Assembly: GCA_963830565.1 (NCBI GenBank)
Contig: CAWHMO010000005.1
Location: 248,001 to 312,000, forward strand
DNA: 64,000 nucleotides
Reading direction: 5' to 3'
Source: DATFDN01 sp963830565
GTDB lineage: Bacteria; Pseudomonadota; Alphaproteobacteria; Acetobacterales; Acetobacteraceae
Shown here: positions 9,317-17,694 of the stretch, piece after piece
How positions within the stretch are numbered: position 1 is the stretch's first letter
Layout of the letters: each line of letters begins with the position of its first letter
Made by a program: the position numbers and the translations under genes
The notes under the pieces: model-generated
The model's input: only the letters and a program-made list of their open reading frames with translations
Told to the model about the DNA's origin: nothing
The model's database searches: none

Positions 9317-10265
9317 AGGCGTGCGCGTCCGGGGCACTGAGATGGAAGCGCAGGCGGCGCAGGTATTCGAGTGGATCCTTGCGGGTGACGAAGGCGCCCG
9401 GCGGGGTGTTCAGCCAGTCATAGAGGCGCGTCAGGAGGAAGCGGATCGCCGCGCCCTGGCAAAGGACGGGCAGCGCCGCCTGCTCGGCCGCGCTCAGCGC
9501 ACGCACCCCGGCATAGGCGCGCAGCATGGCCCGTGCCTTGGTCACGTTGAAGGCGAAATCCGGCTCGAAACACCAGGCATTGAGGCACACCGCGATGTCA
9601 TAGGCGAGCAGGTCGGTGGCGGCGAAGTAGAAGTCGATCAGGCCGGAGAGCTTGCCCTCAAGAAAGAATACGTTATCGGGGAACAGGTCGGCGTGGATGT
9701 GCCCGCGCGGCAGGTCGCAGGGCCAGTTGCCCAGGATGCGGACCAGCGCCGCCTCAAGCTCCGCCGCAAGTCCCGGCCGCAACTCATCGGACCGCGCCCG
9801 CGCGCGCTCGAACAGCGGCCGCCAGCCCCTTGGCCCCAAAGCATTCTCACGGCGCGGTGCGTAGTCGCGCCCGGCGAGGTGCAGCCCCGCCAGGGCGGCG
9901 CCCACGGGACCGCAATGCTCGGTTCGCACCCGGCGCGGCCAGACGCCGGGCAGGAAGGTGGTGATCGCCGCGTGCCGGCCGCACAGAAGGCGCAGCGCGA
10001 TCCCGTCGCGCGCGGCCACCGGCAGCGGGCAATCGATGCCGCGCCGCGCCAAGTGTTCCATCAGCCCCAGGAACCAGGGCAATTCGCCGGGATCCACACG
10101 CTTTTCGTACAGCGTCAGGATGAAGTCGCCCTGTGTTGTCTTCAGCGCGTAGTTGCTGTTCTCAACCCCCTCGGCGATGCCGCGGAAGGCGATGATGGCG
10201 CCGATGTCGTACTCCCCCACAAAGGCGGCGAGCGCCTCGTCGGAGACCTCGGTATAGACCGCCAT
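9306..10265 (-). CDS. thrB: Homoserine kinase (ThrB type II, APH-like fold)
   Basis: The 319-residue kinase phosphorylates homoserine on the route to threonine. It belongs to the proteobacterial, aminoglycoside-phosphotransferase-like branch rather than the GHMP branch. Typical stretches are MAVYTEVSDEALAAFV, GIAEGVENSNYAL, the catalytic loop HIHADLFPDNVFF and GLIDFYFA. The ATG overlaps the ispH TGA (ATGA), and its own end overlaps rnhA, so the three genes are translationally coupled. Confidence 0.94.
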   Translation of the reverse strand: MAVYTEVSDEALAAFVGEYDIGAIIAFRGIAEGVENSNYALKTTQGDFILTLYEKRVDPGELPWFLGLMEHLARRGIDCPLPVAARDGIALRLLCGRHAAITTFLPGVWPRRVRTEHCGPVGAALAGLHLAGRDYAPRRENALGPRGWRPLFERARARSDELRPGLAAELEAALVRILGNWPCDLPRGHIHADLFPDNVFFLEGKLSGLIDFYFAATDLLAYDIAVCLNAWCFEPDFAFNVTKARAMLRAYAGVRALSAAEQAALPVLCQGAAIRFLLTRLYDWLNTPPGAFVTRKDPLEYLRRLRFHLSAPDAHAYGL

Positions 10266-11227
10266 CAAGAGGCGAGGGCGGCCGGCAGCTTGAAGACCAC
10301 GCTTTCGCGCGTCACCCGCCGCTCCTCGATCGCAAGCTCGTAGCGTTCGGCGAGGGCGCGGATCAGCTCCTCGACCAGTCGCTCCGGGGCGGAGGCGCCG
10401 GCGGTGAGCCCCAGCGTGCCCACGCCTTCGAGCATCCGCCAGTCGAGTGCCCTGGCATCTGGCAGCAGAACCGCGCGCGGTGCCCCGGCCCGCTCGGCCA
10501 CCTCGCGCAGCCGTTGGGAGTTGGAGGAATTGGCGCTGCCGATCACGATCACCAGGTCGCACTCGGGCGCGATGGCGCGCACCGCCGTCTGGCGGTTGGT
10601 GGTGGCGTAGCAGATATCCTCCTTGCGCGGCCCCTCGATCGAGGGGAACCGGGCACGCAGGATGCCGACGATCTCGGCTGCGTCCTCCACCGAAAGCGTG
10701 GTCTGGGTGATGAACGCCAGCCGGTCGGTGCGGGGCGGGACGACGCGCCGCGCCTCCTCGGCGCTTTGCACGAGGGTGATAGCGCCCGGCGGGAGCTGGC
10801 CCATCGTGCCCTCGACCTCCGGATGCCCGGCATGACCGATCATCAGGATATGGCGTTGGTTGGCGAAGTGCCGCTCAGCCTCTCGGTGGACCTTGCTCAC
10901 CAGGGGGCAGGTGGCATCGAGCGAACTCAGCCCCCGCCGCGCCGCGTCCTCGGGGACGGATTTCGCGACGCCGTGGGCCGAGAACACGACCGGCGCTCCG
11001 GGCGGAACTTCCGCGAGCTCCTCGACGAAGACCGCGCCCTCGGCCTCCAGGTCCTGGACCACGCTGCGATTATGCACAATCTCGTGGCGGACGTAGACCG
11101 GCCTGCCGTTCTGCTGGGCTAGCGCGCCTTGCACGATGCGGATGGCGCGGTCCACGCCGGCGCAGAACCCCCGTGGGCTGGCGAGGAGCAGGTGCAGGCG
11201 AGGGCGCGGCGTTGGAGTATGGGGCAT
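10265..11227 (-). CDS. ispH: 4-hydroxy-3-methylbut-2-enyl diphosphate reductase
   Basis: This 320-residue [4Fe-4S] enzyme makes IPP and DMAPP in the last step of the non-mevalonate isoprenoid pathway. Cluster-binding cysteines lie in SPRGFCAGVDRA near residue 21, in LDATCPLVSKVH, and in the APECDLV stretch ahead of GSANSSNSQRL. The conserved HEIVHN and GHPEVEGT His motifs are present. It is the first gene of the ispH-thrB-rnhA operon, transcribed divergently from the lipoprotein gene at 11403. Confidence 0.95.
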   Translation of the reverse strand: MPHTPTPRPRLHLLLASPRGFCAGVDRAIRIVQGALAQQNGRPVYVRHEIVHNRSVVQDLEAEGAVFVEELAEVPPGAPVVFSAHGVAKSVPEDAARRGLSSLDATCPLVSKVHREAERHFANQRHILMIGHAGHPEVEGTMGQLPPGAITLVQSAEEARRVVPPRTDRLAFITQTTLSVEDAAEIVGILRARFPSIEGPRKEDICYATTNRQTAVRAIAPECDLVIVIGSANSSNSQRLREVAERAGAPRAVLLPDARALDWRMLEGVGTLGLTAGASAPERLVEELIRALAERYELAIEERRVTRESVVFKLPAALAS

Positions 11228-11402
11228 GAATCAGGCTGCGGCGCCGCCGGCGACGCTCTCTCCGTGTCCGATGGGTCGCGCTGGCACGTGCAGTCCGCGG
11301 CGAGCGGTTGCCGCTCCCGCGGGCTGCACGCAATATGCGCTCGCGCCGTCCCGCCGGCAACGGTCTTGGCGTGTGCCTTTCCTCGACCGCCCGGAGCCGC
11401 CA

Positions 11403-11939
11403 ATGCGACTGACCCGCTTGCCCGCGCCACGCCTGCGCGCCGCCCACGCCGCGCCCTTGCTAAGCGCCGCGCTGCTGGCGCTTGGGGGCTGTTTCGGCCC
11501 GGAGCGCGATGCATTCCCGCCGGCCTGTCCGGTCGCGGCGGCGCTGCCCGGGGCGGGCGAGCTCGCGCTCTACCGACCCGGCGGCGGCCACGATCTGACG
11601 GATATCCAGATCGAGGGCAGCGTGCTCGGCGCCTCCGGCTCCTGCACCGACGGCGACAAGCGCAGGACGGTGGACGCCACGCTGACCCTGCGAATGCGCT
11701 TCCAGCGCGGCCCCGCCGCGCCCACCCGACGGGCGAACATCCCGTATTTCGTCGCGGTAGCGCGCGGCGAGGATATCCTTGCCAAGCAGGTGCGCGTCGC
11801 GCGGGTGGACTTCCCCCCCAACGTGGACGCCGTCGCCATCACCACCGACCCGCTGCTGCTGACCCTCCCGGTAGGCCCGGACCGCTCGGCGGCCGGCTAT
11901 CAGGTCTGGGTCGGCTTCCAGCGTGCCGCACCTGGCTAG
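11403..11939 (+). CDS. Putative lipoprotein, hypothetical
   Basis: The 178-residue protein has a basic N-terminus, a hydrophobic segment and a lipobox LGGC near residue 30, which predicts an inner- or outer-membrane lipoprotein. The mature part contains an ILAKQVRVARVDFPP stretch and a mostly beta-looking composition, but I recognise no catalytic motif or named family. The start at 11403 gives the basic n-region. It is divergent from ispH and converges with the ABM-domain gene. Confidence 0.7.
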   Translation: MRLTRLPAPRLRAAHAAPLLSAALLALGGCFGPERDAFPPACPVAAALPGAGELALYRPGGGHDLTDIQIEGSVLGASGSCTDGDKRRTVDATLTLRMRFQRGPAAPTRRANIPYFVAVARGEDILAKQVRVARVDFPPNVDAVAITTDPLLLTLPVGPDRSAAGYQVWVGFQRAAPG

Positions 11940-11944
11940 CAGGT

Positions 11945-12544
11945 TCAGGCGGATGCGGGCGCGTGGTCGGGCGCGTGATACTGCGGCGCCTCGACCCGAT
12001 CGCGCAGGCCGTAGTCACGGATCACCCGCACATCGCGCCGGCGTGCTCCGATGGGGGCTTGCCCCACGGTGTCGCGCCAGGAGAGCAGGAGCACTCGGTC
12101 CGCCGGATCGAGCACGCCGTCGAACATATCCCAGTCCACCAAGCCGGGGGCCATCTCCGATGGCGCCTCGGCCGTCGGCTGCTCGATCAGGCTGACGAGG
12201 CGTGCCGCGCCTGCCTCGGTCGCATCGAAGCGAAGCTGTGGCAGGTCCACGCCGTCCTCGGCGATCACCTCGCCCACGCGCAGGTGGTAGTCGCGGAACA
12301 CCTCGGCGCGTCCTTTCGCCTGCACGGCGTGATGCCGTGCATGACTGCGCCATCGCACCACCGCCTTCTCGTCGCGCCACAGCGACAGCGAGAGCAGCCA
12401 GCCCGGATGGCGGCGGCTGCGGAAGCGGCGGTTCTCCAGGAAGCCGTCGATTTGCTCCAGTTCCGGTCGCAGCAGGCCGGCGTAGCGCAGGTAGTCCTCC
12501 CATCGCTCGGACCGGGGCTCGACTTCGAAGATCACGGCGAACAT
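11945..12544 (-). CDS. Antibiotic-biosynthesis-monooxygenase (ABM) domain protein
   Basis: The 199-residue protein opens with MFAVIFEVEPRSERWEDYL and continues with IDGFLENRRF and WLLSLSLWRDEKAVVRWRSHARHH, the ABM ferredoxin-like fold (about residues 1-95). The remaining half is less conserved. ABM proteins act as small oxygenases or heme-degrading enzymes, or have unknown roles. No cofactor motif is visible. It follows the small DUF1127 gene on the same strand after a 37-base gap. Confidence 0.75.
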   Translation of the reverse strand: MFAVIFEVEPRSERWEDYLRYAGLLRPELEQIDGFLENRRFRSRRHPGWLLSLSLWRDEKAVVRWRSHARHHAVQAKGRAEVFRDYHLRVGEVIAEDGVDLPQLRFDATEAGAARLVSLIEQPTAEAPSEMAPGLVDWDMFDGVLDPADRVLLLSWRDTVGQAPIGARRRDVRVIRDYGLRDRVEAPQYHAPDHAPASA

Positions 12545-12581
12545 CAGGCTGACTCCTTTGGCGAGAGATCGCGAAGGACTA

Positions 12582-12800
12582 TCACGCGCGCCAGAACGGC
12601 TTGGCGATCTCGGCGTGGACGTCGGCGTGGGTCAGTCGCGCGTCGCGCAGGTCGCGCTCGGTCAGGTTCGCCATCCCCTCCCGATCTCGTATCCGGTCGC
12701 GCCAGACGCGCAGCATTTCAGCGAGGCGGCGGGACGAGCGGCCTCGGGCCGGCTCGGGCGCGATGGGGTGTTCGGCGATCCATTCGTTGCGGGTAAGCAT
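12582..12800 (-). CDS. DUF1127-like small protein
   Basis: This 72-residue protein has the C-terminal DUF1127 pattern, in which an arginine-rich helix is followed by NLTERDLRDARLTHADVHAEIAKPFW. DUF1127 proteins of Alphaproteobacteria are small basic proteins, some of them linked to RNA or phosphate regulation. The ATG at 12798-12800 is preceded by a GGAGAGGGA ribosome site. It is divergent from the ArsR-family gene, and the shared 148-base intergenic region carries a dyad at 12865-12884. Confidence 0.72.
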   Translation of the reverse strand: MLTRNEWIAEHPIAPEPARGRSSRRLAEMLRVWRDRIRDREGMANLTERDLRDARLTHADVHAEIAKPFWRA

Positions 12801-12864
12801 TTCCCTCTCCTTTGGAAGCGCATGACGCAGATTGCTCTCCCGGCCGTCGTTTTCGCGTGCAACC

Positions 12865-12884
12865 GCTTCGGCGCCGGCCGAAGC
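12865..12884. promoter_or_regulatory. Possible regulator-binding dyad between DUF1127 and ArsR genes
   Basis: A perfect 7-base inverted repeat, GCTTCGG then a 6-base spacer then CCGAAGC, lies between the divergent genes, about 65 bases before the ArsR start. ArsR proteins often bind such dyads in their own promoters, so it is a candidate operator. It could equally be a chance GC-rich palindrome. Confidence 0.3.
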
Positions 12885-12948
12885 ATCCGGCCTGTTCCAT
12901 GCCCGTGCCGGGTCTATGCTGAACGCATCACCGACGACGGAGGACGCC

Positions 12949-13647
12949 ATGACCGAGATCGTTCGCATGGCCGCGACGGCGGCGCTGCTGGGCGACCCGG
13001 CTCGGGCGCACATGCTCTCGGCGCTGATGGACGGCGGCGCCCTGACCGCCAAGGAGCTGGCCTTCGCCGCGCATGTCTCCGCGCAGACCGCGAGCGGACA
13101 TCTGGGCAAGCTCGCCGAGGCGGGACTGCTGGGCGTGACCCGGCAGGGGCGGCACCGCTACTACCGCCTGGCCTCGCCGCTCGTCGGTCAGATGCTGGAG
13201 GGCATCCTGGCCTTCGCCGGGCCGGAGCCGCCTACGCCGCGCTCCTGGCGCGGGGGCGAGGCGCTGCGGACGGCGCGGACGTGCTACGACCACCTGGCGG
13301 GACGGCTTGGCGTCGCCATTGCGGATTCGCTCGCGGGCCATGGCCGATTGGTGCTGGCGGCCGATGGCGGCGAGGTCACGGACGCGGGGCAGGACTTCCT
13401 GCGCGCGTTCGGCGCCGATCCCGCGCGCGCCGGCGGCAAGGGGCGCCTGTTCTGCCGCCCATGCCTGGACTGGAGCGAGCGGCGTCCGCACATCGCCGGC
13501 CGCCTCGGCGCGGCGCTCTGCGCGCGCTGCCTCGACCTCGGCTGGATCGGACGACAGCGCGACACGCGAGCAGTTGCTATCACCCCGGCGGGACGGGCGG
13601 GCTTCGCGCGGCTGTTCGGCGTGTCGGCGGAGATCCTTGGCCCTTGA
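12949..13647 (+). CDS. ArsR-family winged-helix transcriptional regulator, long form
   Basis: The 232-residue protein has an ArsR HTH domain in residues 1-85 (LLGDPARAHMLSALMDGG, ELAFAAHVSAQTASGHLGKLAEAGLL, RHRYYRLAS). An extra C-terminal region of about 140 residues contains LFCRPCLDWSERR and ALCARCLDLGWI. The Cys pairs C-RPC and C-ARC are suggestive of effector or metal contact. Regulators of this length are common in proteobacteria, with unknown ligands. It probably controls its own gene and perhaps the divergent DUF1127 gene. Confidence 0.85.
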   Translation: MTEIVRMAATAALLGDPARAHMLSALMDGGALTAKELAFAAHVSAQTASGHLGKLAEAGLLGVTRQGRHRYYRLASPLVGQMLEGILAFAGPEPPTPRSWRGGEALRTARTCYDHLAGRLGVAIADSLAGHGRLVLAADGGEVTDAGQDFLRAFGADPARAGGKGRLFCRPCLDWSERRPHIAGRLGAALCARCLDLGWIGRQRDTRAVAITPAGRAGFARLFGVSAEILGP

Positions 13648-13684
13648 ATGCGTTACACTGACTGCCCTCCGTCCTCCCCCCGTG

Positions 13685-13771
13685 CCGTTATGCCCGCGAA
13701 AGCGGACATCCAGGCCACGCGCGCCAAAACTCCGTGCCGTCCGCCTGGAGTCCCGCTTGACGCGGGAATGA
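13685..13771. repeat. Paired inverted intergenic repeat (REP/MITE-like)
   Basis: Two arms, about 13685-13714 and 13742-13771, are imperfect reverse complements of each other. Both carry the core ATTCCCGCG/CGCGGGAAT-like motif followed by AAGCGG and TCCAG. The arrangement resembles the dispersed intergenic repeats of the form CATTCCCGCG-n-AAGCGGG-n-ATCCAG seen in many proteobacteria. It lies between the ArsR gene and the DUF4239 gene. Confidence 0.6.
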
Positions 13772-13827
13772 CGAGAAGAGGTTGGGAGTTGTCGATATCA
13801 CATGGCAGACCGGCAATCGGAGGGAGC

Positions 13828-14607
13828 ATGATTCTTCTATGGATCGAATCGCAGGCAACTCCCATCATCGCCCTTGTGGTGTTCGGGGCCTGCTATCTGC
13901 TGGCGTCGATCATCTTCGTCGCGGCGGTGATCGCATCGCAGCGGCGCATCGCGCTCGAATTAAGGGCAACGTCGCCGGTGATGCTCACGCCCTTGTCGGT
14001 CATCGCCAGTCTGCTGATCGCGTTCCTTGCCGCCCGCGTATGGGCCAATCTGGATCATGCGAATTCCTACGTCGGGAGCGAGGCGGCCGCGGTCCATGAA
14101 GCCGTCATGCTCGCCGATGCGCTTCCCGCTGGCCCGCGCGCGGCGCTTCGCGACGCGATGCGGAACTACCGCCAATACGTCGAGGCGGAGGACTGGCCGG
14201 CGATGATGGCGGGGCGCGCGAGCCTTCGGCGGCTGCCGCCCAATCTCGCGGAGGCGATGAAAGGGCTGCTGTCCTTCGTCCCGACCGAACCCGGCCAGCA
14301 AGTCGCCCAGCAACGCGCCGTGGTCGCGATCGAGCAGGTGCTGGAAGCGCGGCGTAACCGCATCCTGCTCAGCAACGCCGCCATCACGCGGATCCAATGG
14401 CTGGTAATCATTGCCCTGGACGCCTTGATCCTGGTGACCATCGCAATGGTGCATATCGATCGGCGCGCGACGACCGCGATCAACCTGTTCATCTTCTCGA
14501 CGGCCGTCGCCGCGTGCCTGGTTCTTCTGCTGGTCTACGATCGGCCATTCTCCGCCGGGGGCGCTGCGGTGCAGCCCGACGCCTTGCGCGAGATCGGTTT
14601 CGATTGA
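13828..14607 (+). CDS. DUF4239 (bestrophin-like) membrane protein
   Basis: The 259-residue protein has two transmembrane helices near the N-terminus (about residues 10-36 and 52-72), a soluble helical section of about 110 residues, and two further helices (about 183-203 and 212-232). This layout, with the LRDAMRNYRQYVEAEDWPAM segment and the RRNRILLSNAAI stretch before helix 3, matches DUF4239. No biochemical role is established. The ATG at 13828 follows an AGGGAG ribosome site. Confidence 0.75.
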   Translation: MILLWIESQATPIIALVVFGACYLLASIIFVAAVIASQRRIALELRATSPVMLTPLSVIASLLIAFLAARVWANLDHANSYVGSEAAAVHEAVMLADALPAGPRAALRDAMRNYRQYVEAEDWPAMMAGRASLRRLPPNLAEAMKGLLSFVPTEPGQQVAQQRAVVAIEQVLEARRNRILLSNAAITRIQWLVIIALDALILVTIAMVHIDRRATTAINLFIFSTAVAACLVLLLVYDRPFSAGGAAVQPDALREIGFD

Positions 14608-14859
14608 GGAAGGCGCTGGCGCCCGTGGCGCCGGCGTCCTATAGGCGCGCTCAGTGATCCGAGAGTAGAACCCTCCCGTGGAGCGCGCCGGCAAGGGCGC
14701 GATTACCTGGCTCCGTAACCGGATGCTCGCCGCCCGATCCGGCGAAGCATCGCGCGTAGTAGGCGGTTTTCCGATTTGGCCGCAAGAGCCGGAGTGCGCG
14801 GGGCGCCTTCGCGCGCCAGATTGCCTCTCAACGACATGCGGCACTGAGAGGAGCAAGCC

Positions 14860-15942
14860 ATGGACGCTCTCGTGAAAGAACAGCCGGCTGCCGGGCTCGC
14901 GACGGAGCTGGACCCGCGCTGGGCCTCGGTGACGACGCGCGACCGTTCAGCGGACGGCGGGTTCTACTATTCGGTGGAAACGACCGGCGTGTACTGCCGC
15001 CCGTCCTGCGCCGCGCGGCTCCCCAATCCCAGGAACGTGCGGTTCCACCTGACATGCGCCGACGCCGAGCGGGCGGGCTTCCGCCCGTGCAAGCGGTGCA
15101 AGCCCGACCAGCCCTCGCTGGTCGAGCAGCACGCCGCCAAGGTGGCCGACGCCTGCCGGCTGATCGAGGGTGCGGATGAAGCACCGGCCCTGGCCGCCCT
15201 TGCGAACGCGGCGGGTCTCAGCCCTTACCACTTCCATCGCGTCTTCAGGGCGGTCACGGGGCTCACCCCCAAGGACTACGCCACGGCGCATCGGACCAAG
15301 CGCGTCCGGGATGAACTGAAAAGGAGCGACACTGTGACCCAGGCCATCTACGGCGCCGGCTTCAATTCGGGCGGCCGCTTTTACGCCCAATCCGATGCGA
15401 TGCTGGGCATGACTCCGCGCGACTTCCGCGCCGGCGGCACGAACACGGAGATCCAGTTCGCCGTGGGCGAATGCTCGCTGGGCTCGATCCTGGTGGCCAA
15501 AAGCGCCAAGGGCATCTGCGCCATCCTGCTCGGTGATGATCCGGATGCTCTCGTGCGCGATCTCCAGGACCGCTTTCCGCGGGCCGAGCTGATCGGCGGC
15601 GACGCCGCATTCGAAGCGATGGTCGCCAAGGTGGTCGGCTTCGTCGAGGCTCCCGGCCGGGGCCTCGACCTGCCGCTCGACCTGCGCGGCACTGCCTTCC
15701 AGCAGCGCGTCTGGCAGGCGTTGCGAGGCATCCCAGCCGGCTCGACCGCGAGCTACACCGAGATCGCCACGCGGATCGGGGAGCCCAAGGCGGTGCGGGC
15801 GGTGGCGGCCGCCTGTGCCGCCAACAAACTGGCGGTGGCCATCCCTTGCCACCGGGTGGTGAAGAGGGACGGCGCGCTGTCGGGCTATCGCTGGGGCGTC
15901 GAGCGCAAGCGAAGCCTCCTGGATCGGGAGGCCCGCGCATGA
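14860..15942 (+). CDS. ada: Bifunctional Ada: methyl-DNA-sensing activator and O6-methylguanine-DNA methyltransferase
   Basis: The 360-residue protein removes methyl groups from DNA and activates the adaptive response. The N-terminal zinc domain has four cysteines at about residues 46, 50, 77 and 80 (GVYCRPSC and CKRCK); Cys46 would be the phosphotriester acceptor. An AraC-type HTH region follows (residues 100-185). The C-terminal methyltransferase domain has the active site IPCHRV with Cys at about residue 330. The two following genes overlap or abut it, so Ada probably autoregulates a three-gene operon. Confidence 0.95.
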   Translation: MDALVKEQPAAGLATELDPRWASVTTRDRSADGGFYYSVETTGVYCRPSCAARLPNPRNVRFHLTCADAERAGFRPCKRCKPDQPSLVEQHAAKVADACRLIEGADEAPALAALANAAGLSPYHFHRVFRAVTGLTPKDYATAHRTKRVRDELKRSDTVTQAIYGAGFNSGGRFYAQSDAMLGMTPRDFRAGGTNTEIQFAVGECSLGSILVAKSAKGICAILLGDDPDALVRDLQDRFPRAELIGGDAAFEAMVAKVVGFVEAPGRGLDLPLDLRGTAFQQRVWQALRGIPAGSTASYTEIATRIGEPKAVRAVAAACAANKLAVAIPCHRVVKRDGALSGYRWGVERKRSLLDREARA

Positions 15943-16688
15943 GCGCAACGACCAAGCTGCGGCCGGCTCGGTTGGCCGGCGAAGGGATCGGGGGGCGCGT
16001 GGAGGCGATCGAGTGGTCGCGCGTCTCCACCGACCTCGACGCCCAGGGCTGGGCAGTGTTCCCCAAGCTCCTGACGCCGCAGGAGTGCGGGACGCTCGCT
16101 GGCCTCTACGAGGGCGGCGGTCACTTCCGCAGCCGGGTGGTCATGGCGCGCCACGGCTTCGGCCGGGGCGAGTACAAGTACTTCGCCTACCCTCTGCCGG
16201 ACCTCGTGGCCGAGCTGCGCGGCGTGCTCTATCGCCACCTCGCGCCCGTGGCCAATCGCTGGAACGCCGAAATGGGCATCGACGTGCGCTACCCCGAGGC
16301 GCACGCCGCCTTCCTCGAACGGTGCCATGCGGCGGGCCAGACCCGCCCGACGCCGCTGCTGCTTCAGTACGGGCCGGGCGACTACAACTGCCTCCACCAG
16401 GACCTCTACGGCGAGCACGTCTTCCCGCTCCAGGTGGCGGCCCTGCTGTCCGAACCGGGCGAGGACTTCACCGGCGGCGAGTTCGTGCTGACCGAGCAGC
16501 GCCCGCGCATGCAGTCGCGGCCCTCCGTCGTGCCGCTCCGCCGGGGGGACGCCGTGGTGTTCGCGGTCAACCAGCGCCCGGTCCAGGGCACGCGCGGATT
16601 CTACCGCACGGTCCTGCGCCACGGCGTCAGTATGCTGCGCTCCGGCCATCGCCATACTGTGGGCATCATCTTCCACGATGCCGCGTAG
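15939..16688 (+). CDS. 2OG-Fe(II) oxygenase within the ada-alkB operon
   Basis: The 249-residue protein starts at an ATG overlapping the ada stop. It carries a 2-oxoglutarate/Fe(II) fold, with the HxD facial-triad part in YNCLHQDLYGEHVFPLQ and a distal His/Arg region GHRHTVGIIFHD. FTGGEFVLTEQRPR and RRGDAVVFAVNQRPVQG are typical of a branch often annotated only as 2OG-Fe(II) oxygenase or proline-hydroxylase-like. Its position between ada and alkB suggests a role in alkylation damage, but that is inference from context. Confidence 0.85.
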   Translation: MSATTKLRPARLAGEGIGGRVEAIEWSRVSTDLDAQGWAVFPKLLTPQECGTLAGLYEGGGHFRSRVVMARHGFGRGEYKYFAYPLPDLVAELRGVLYRHLAPVANRWNAEMGIDVRYPEAHAAFLERCHAAGQTRPTPLLLQYGPGDYNCLHQDLYGEHVFPLQVAALLSEPGEDFTGGEFVLTEQRPRMQSRPSVVPLRRGDAVVFAVNQRPVQGTRGFYRTVLRHGVSMLRSGHRHTVGIIFHDAA

Positions 16689-16703
16689 GGGTGCCGGCTG
16701 GCG

Positions 16704-17345
16704 ATGACCTCCGACCTGTTCGAGGAAGCAACGCGCGATCTGGCCCTGTCCAACGGCGCGGTGTTGCTCGGCGGATACGCCGCGCCCGTCGGGACCGAGC
16801 TGATCGCTGCGCTCGACCAGGTAGTGGCGGCTGCCCCGTTCCGTCGAATGGTGACGCCGGGCGGCCACACCATGTCGGTGGCCATGACCAACTGCGGCGC
16901 AGCTGGCTGGGTCACCGATCATGCCGGCTATCGCTACGATCCGGTCGATCCGGAAACCGGCCTGCGCTGGCCGGCGATGCCGTGCGTGTTCGCCGACCTC
17001 GCGGCGCGCGCGGCGGCGAAGGCCGGGTTCGACGGCTTCGCGCCTGATGCCTGCCTCATCAACCGTTACGAGCCCGGGGCCCGGCTTTCGCTCCACCAGG
17101 ATCGGGACGAGCGGGACTTCGGTGCCCCGATCGTCTCGGTGTCGCTGGGTCTGCCGGCGGTGTTCCTGTTCGGCGGCACGAGGCGCACGGAGCGGCCGCG
17201 GCGAGTGGCGCTTACCCATGACGATGTCGTTGTGTGGGGCGGGCCGGCACGGCTCGCTTTCCATGGCGTGATGCCGCTGGCCGACGGCGAGCATCCCGTG
17301 CTCGGGCGCCAGCGCCTCAATCTCACCTTCCGCAAGGCGCTATGA
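16704..17345 (+). CDS. alkB: Alpha-ketoglutarate-dependent DNA dealkylase AlkB
   Basis: The 213-residue dioxygenase oxidatively removes methyl groups from N1-methyladenine and N3-methylcytosine in DNA. Motifs present are MSVAMTNCGAAGWVTD, the HxD iron ligands in LSLHQDRDE, the distal His in LAFHGVMPL, and the 2OG/substrate arginines in RQRLNLTFRKA near the C-terminus. It completes the ada operon and stops just before the glycine riboswitch region. Confidence 0.95.
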   Translation: MTSDLFEEATRDLALSNGAVLLGGYAAPVGTELIAALDQVVAAAPFRRMVTPGGHTMSVAMTNCGAAGWVTDHAGYRYDPVDPETGLRWPAMPCVFADLAARAAAKAGFDGFAPDACLINRYEPGARLSLHQDRDERDFGAPIVSVSLGLPAVFLFGGTRRTERPRRVALTHDDVVVWGGPARLAFHGVMPLADGEHPVLGRQRLNLTFRKAL

Positions 17346-17458
17346 GGCTCCCCAGATGCCAGAGCAGGCCGAACTTGGCTTCGCTCGGAAGCAACTCGCC
17401 AATCCTGGTTGTTTCGTCCGCCCAGGTACGCCATCTTGCCGCTGTCCCGAGCACTCCG

Positions 17459-17661
17459 GCGCGGGAGAGAGCGGATGATCCGCCGCCGAAGGCGCAACCG
17501 GCCCCCGGAAACGCTCAGGCAGAAGGACCGCGTCGGAAACGGGGATCTCTGGAAAGCCGGCTCGCCGCGATCCTGGCGGGCCGCACCGACGGAGTAAGGG
17601 TCGGCTCGCCCATGCGGGGGTGAGGCGCCCGAATCTCTCAGGTTCCCGCGACAGAGGGGGG
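17459..17661 (+). ncRNA. Tandem glycine riboswitch upstream of gcvT
   Basis: Two glycine aptamers can be read in tandem. The first (about 17459-17534) has GCGGGAGAG, the CGCCGAAGG-GCAA core and the closing CTCAGGCAGAAGGACCGC. The second (about 17543-17661) has ATCTCTGGAAAG, a longer variable arm and the closing ATCTCTCAGGTTCCCGCGACAGAGGGG. This is the standard architecture for glycine-activated gcv operons. The distance to the gcvT start is about 35 bases, with a GGAGGAG ribosome site in between. Confidence 0.9.
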
Positions 17662-17694
17662 CTGTTCCGCCTGCATCGTGCCGGCGGAGGAGCC

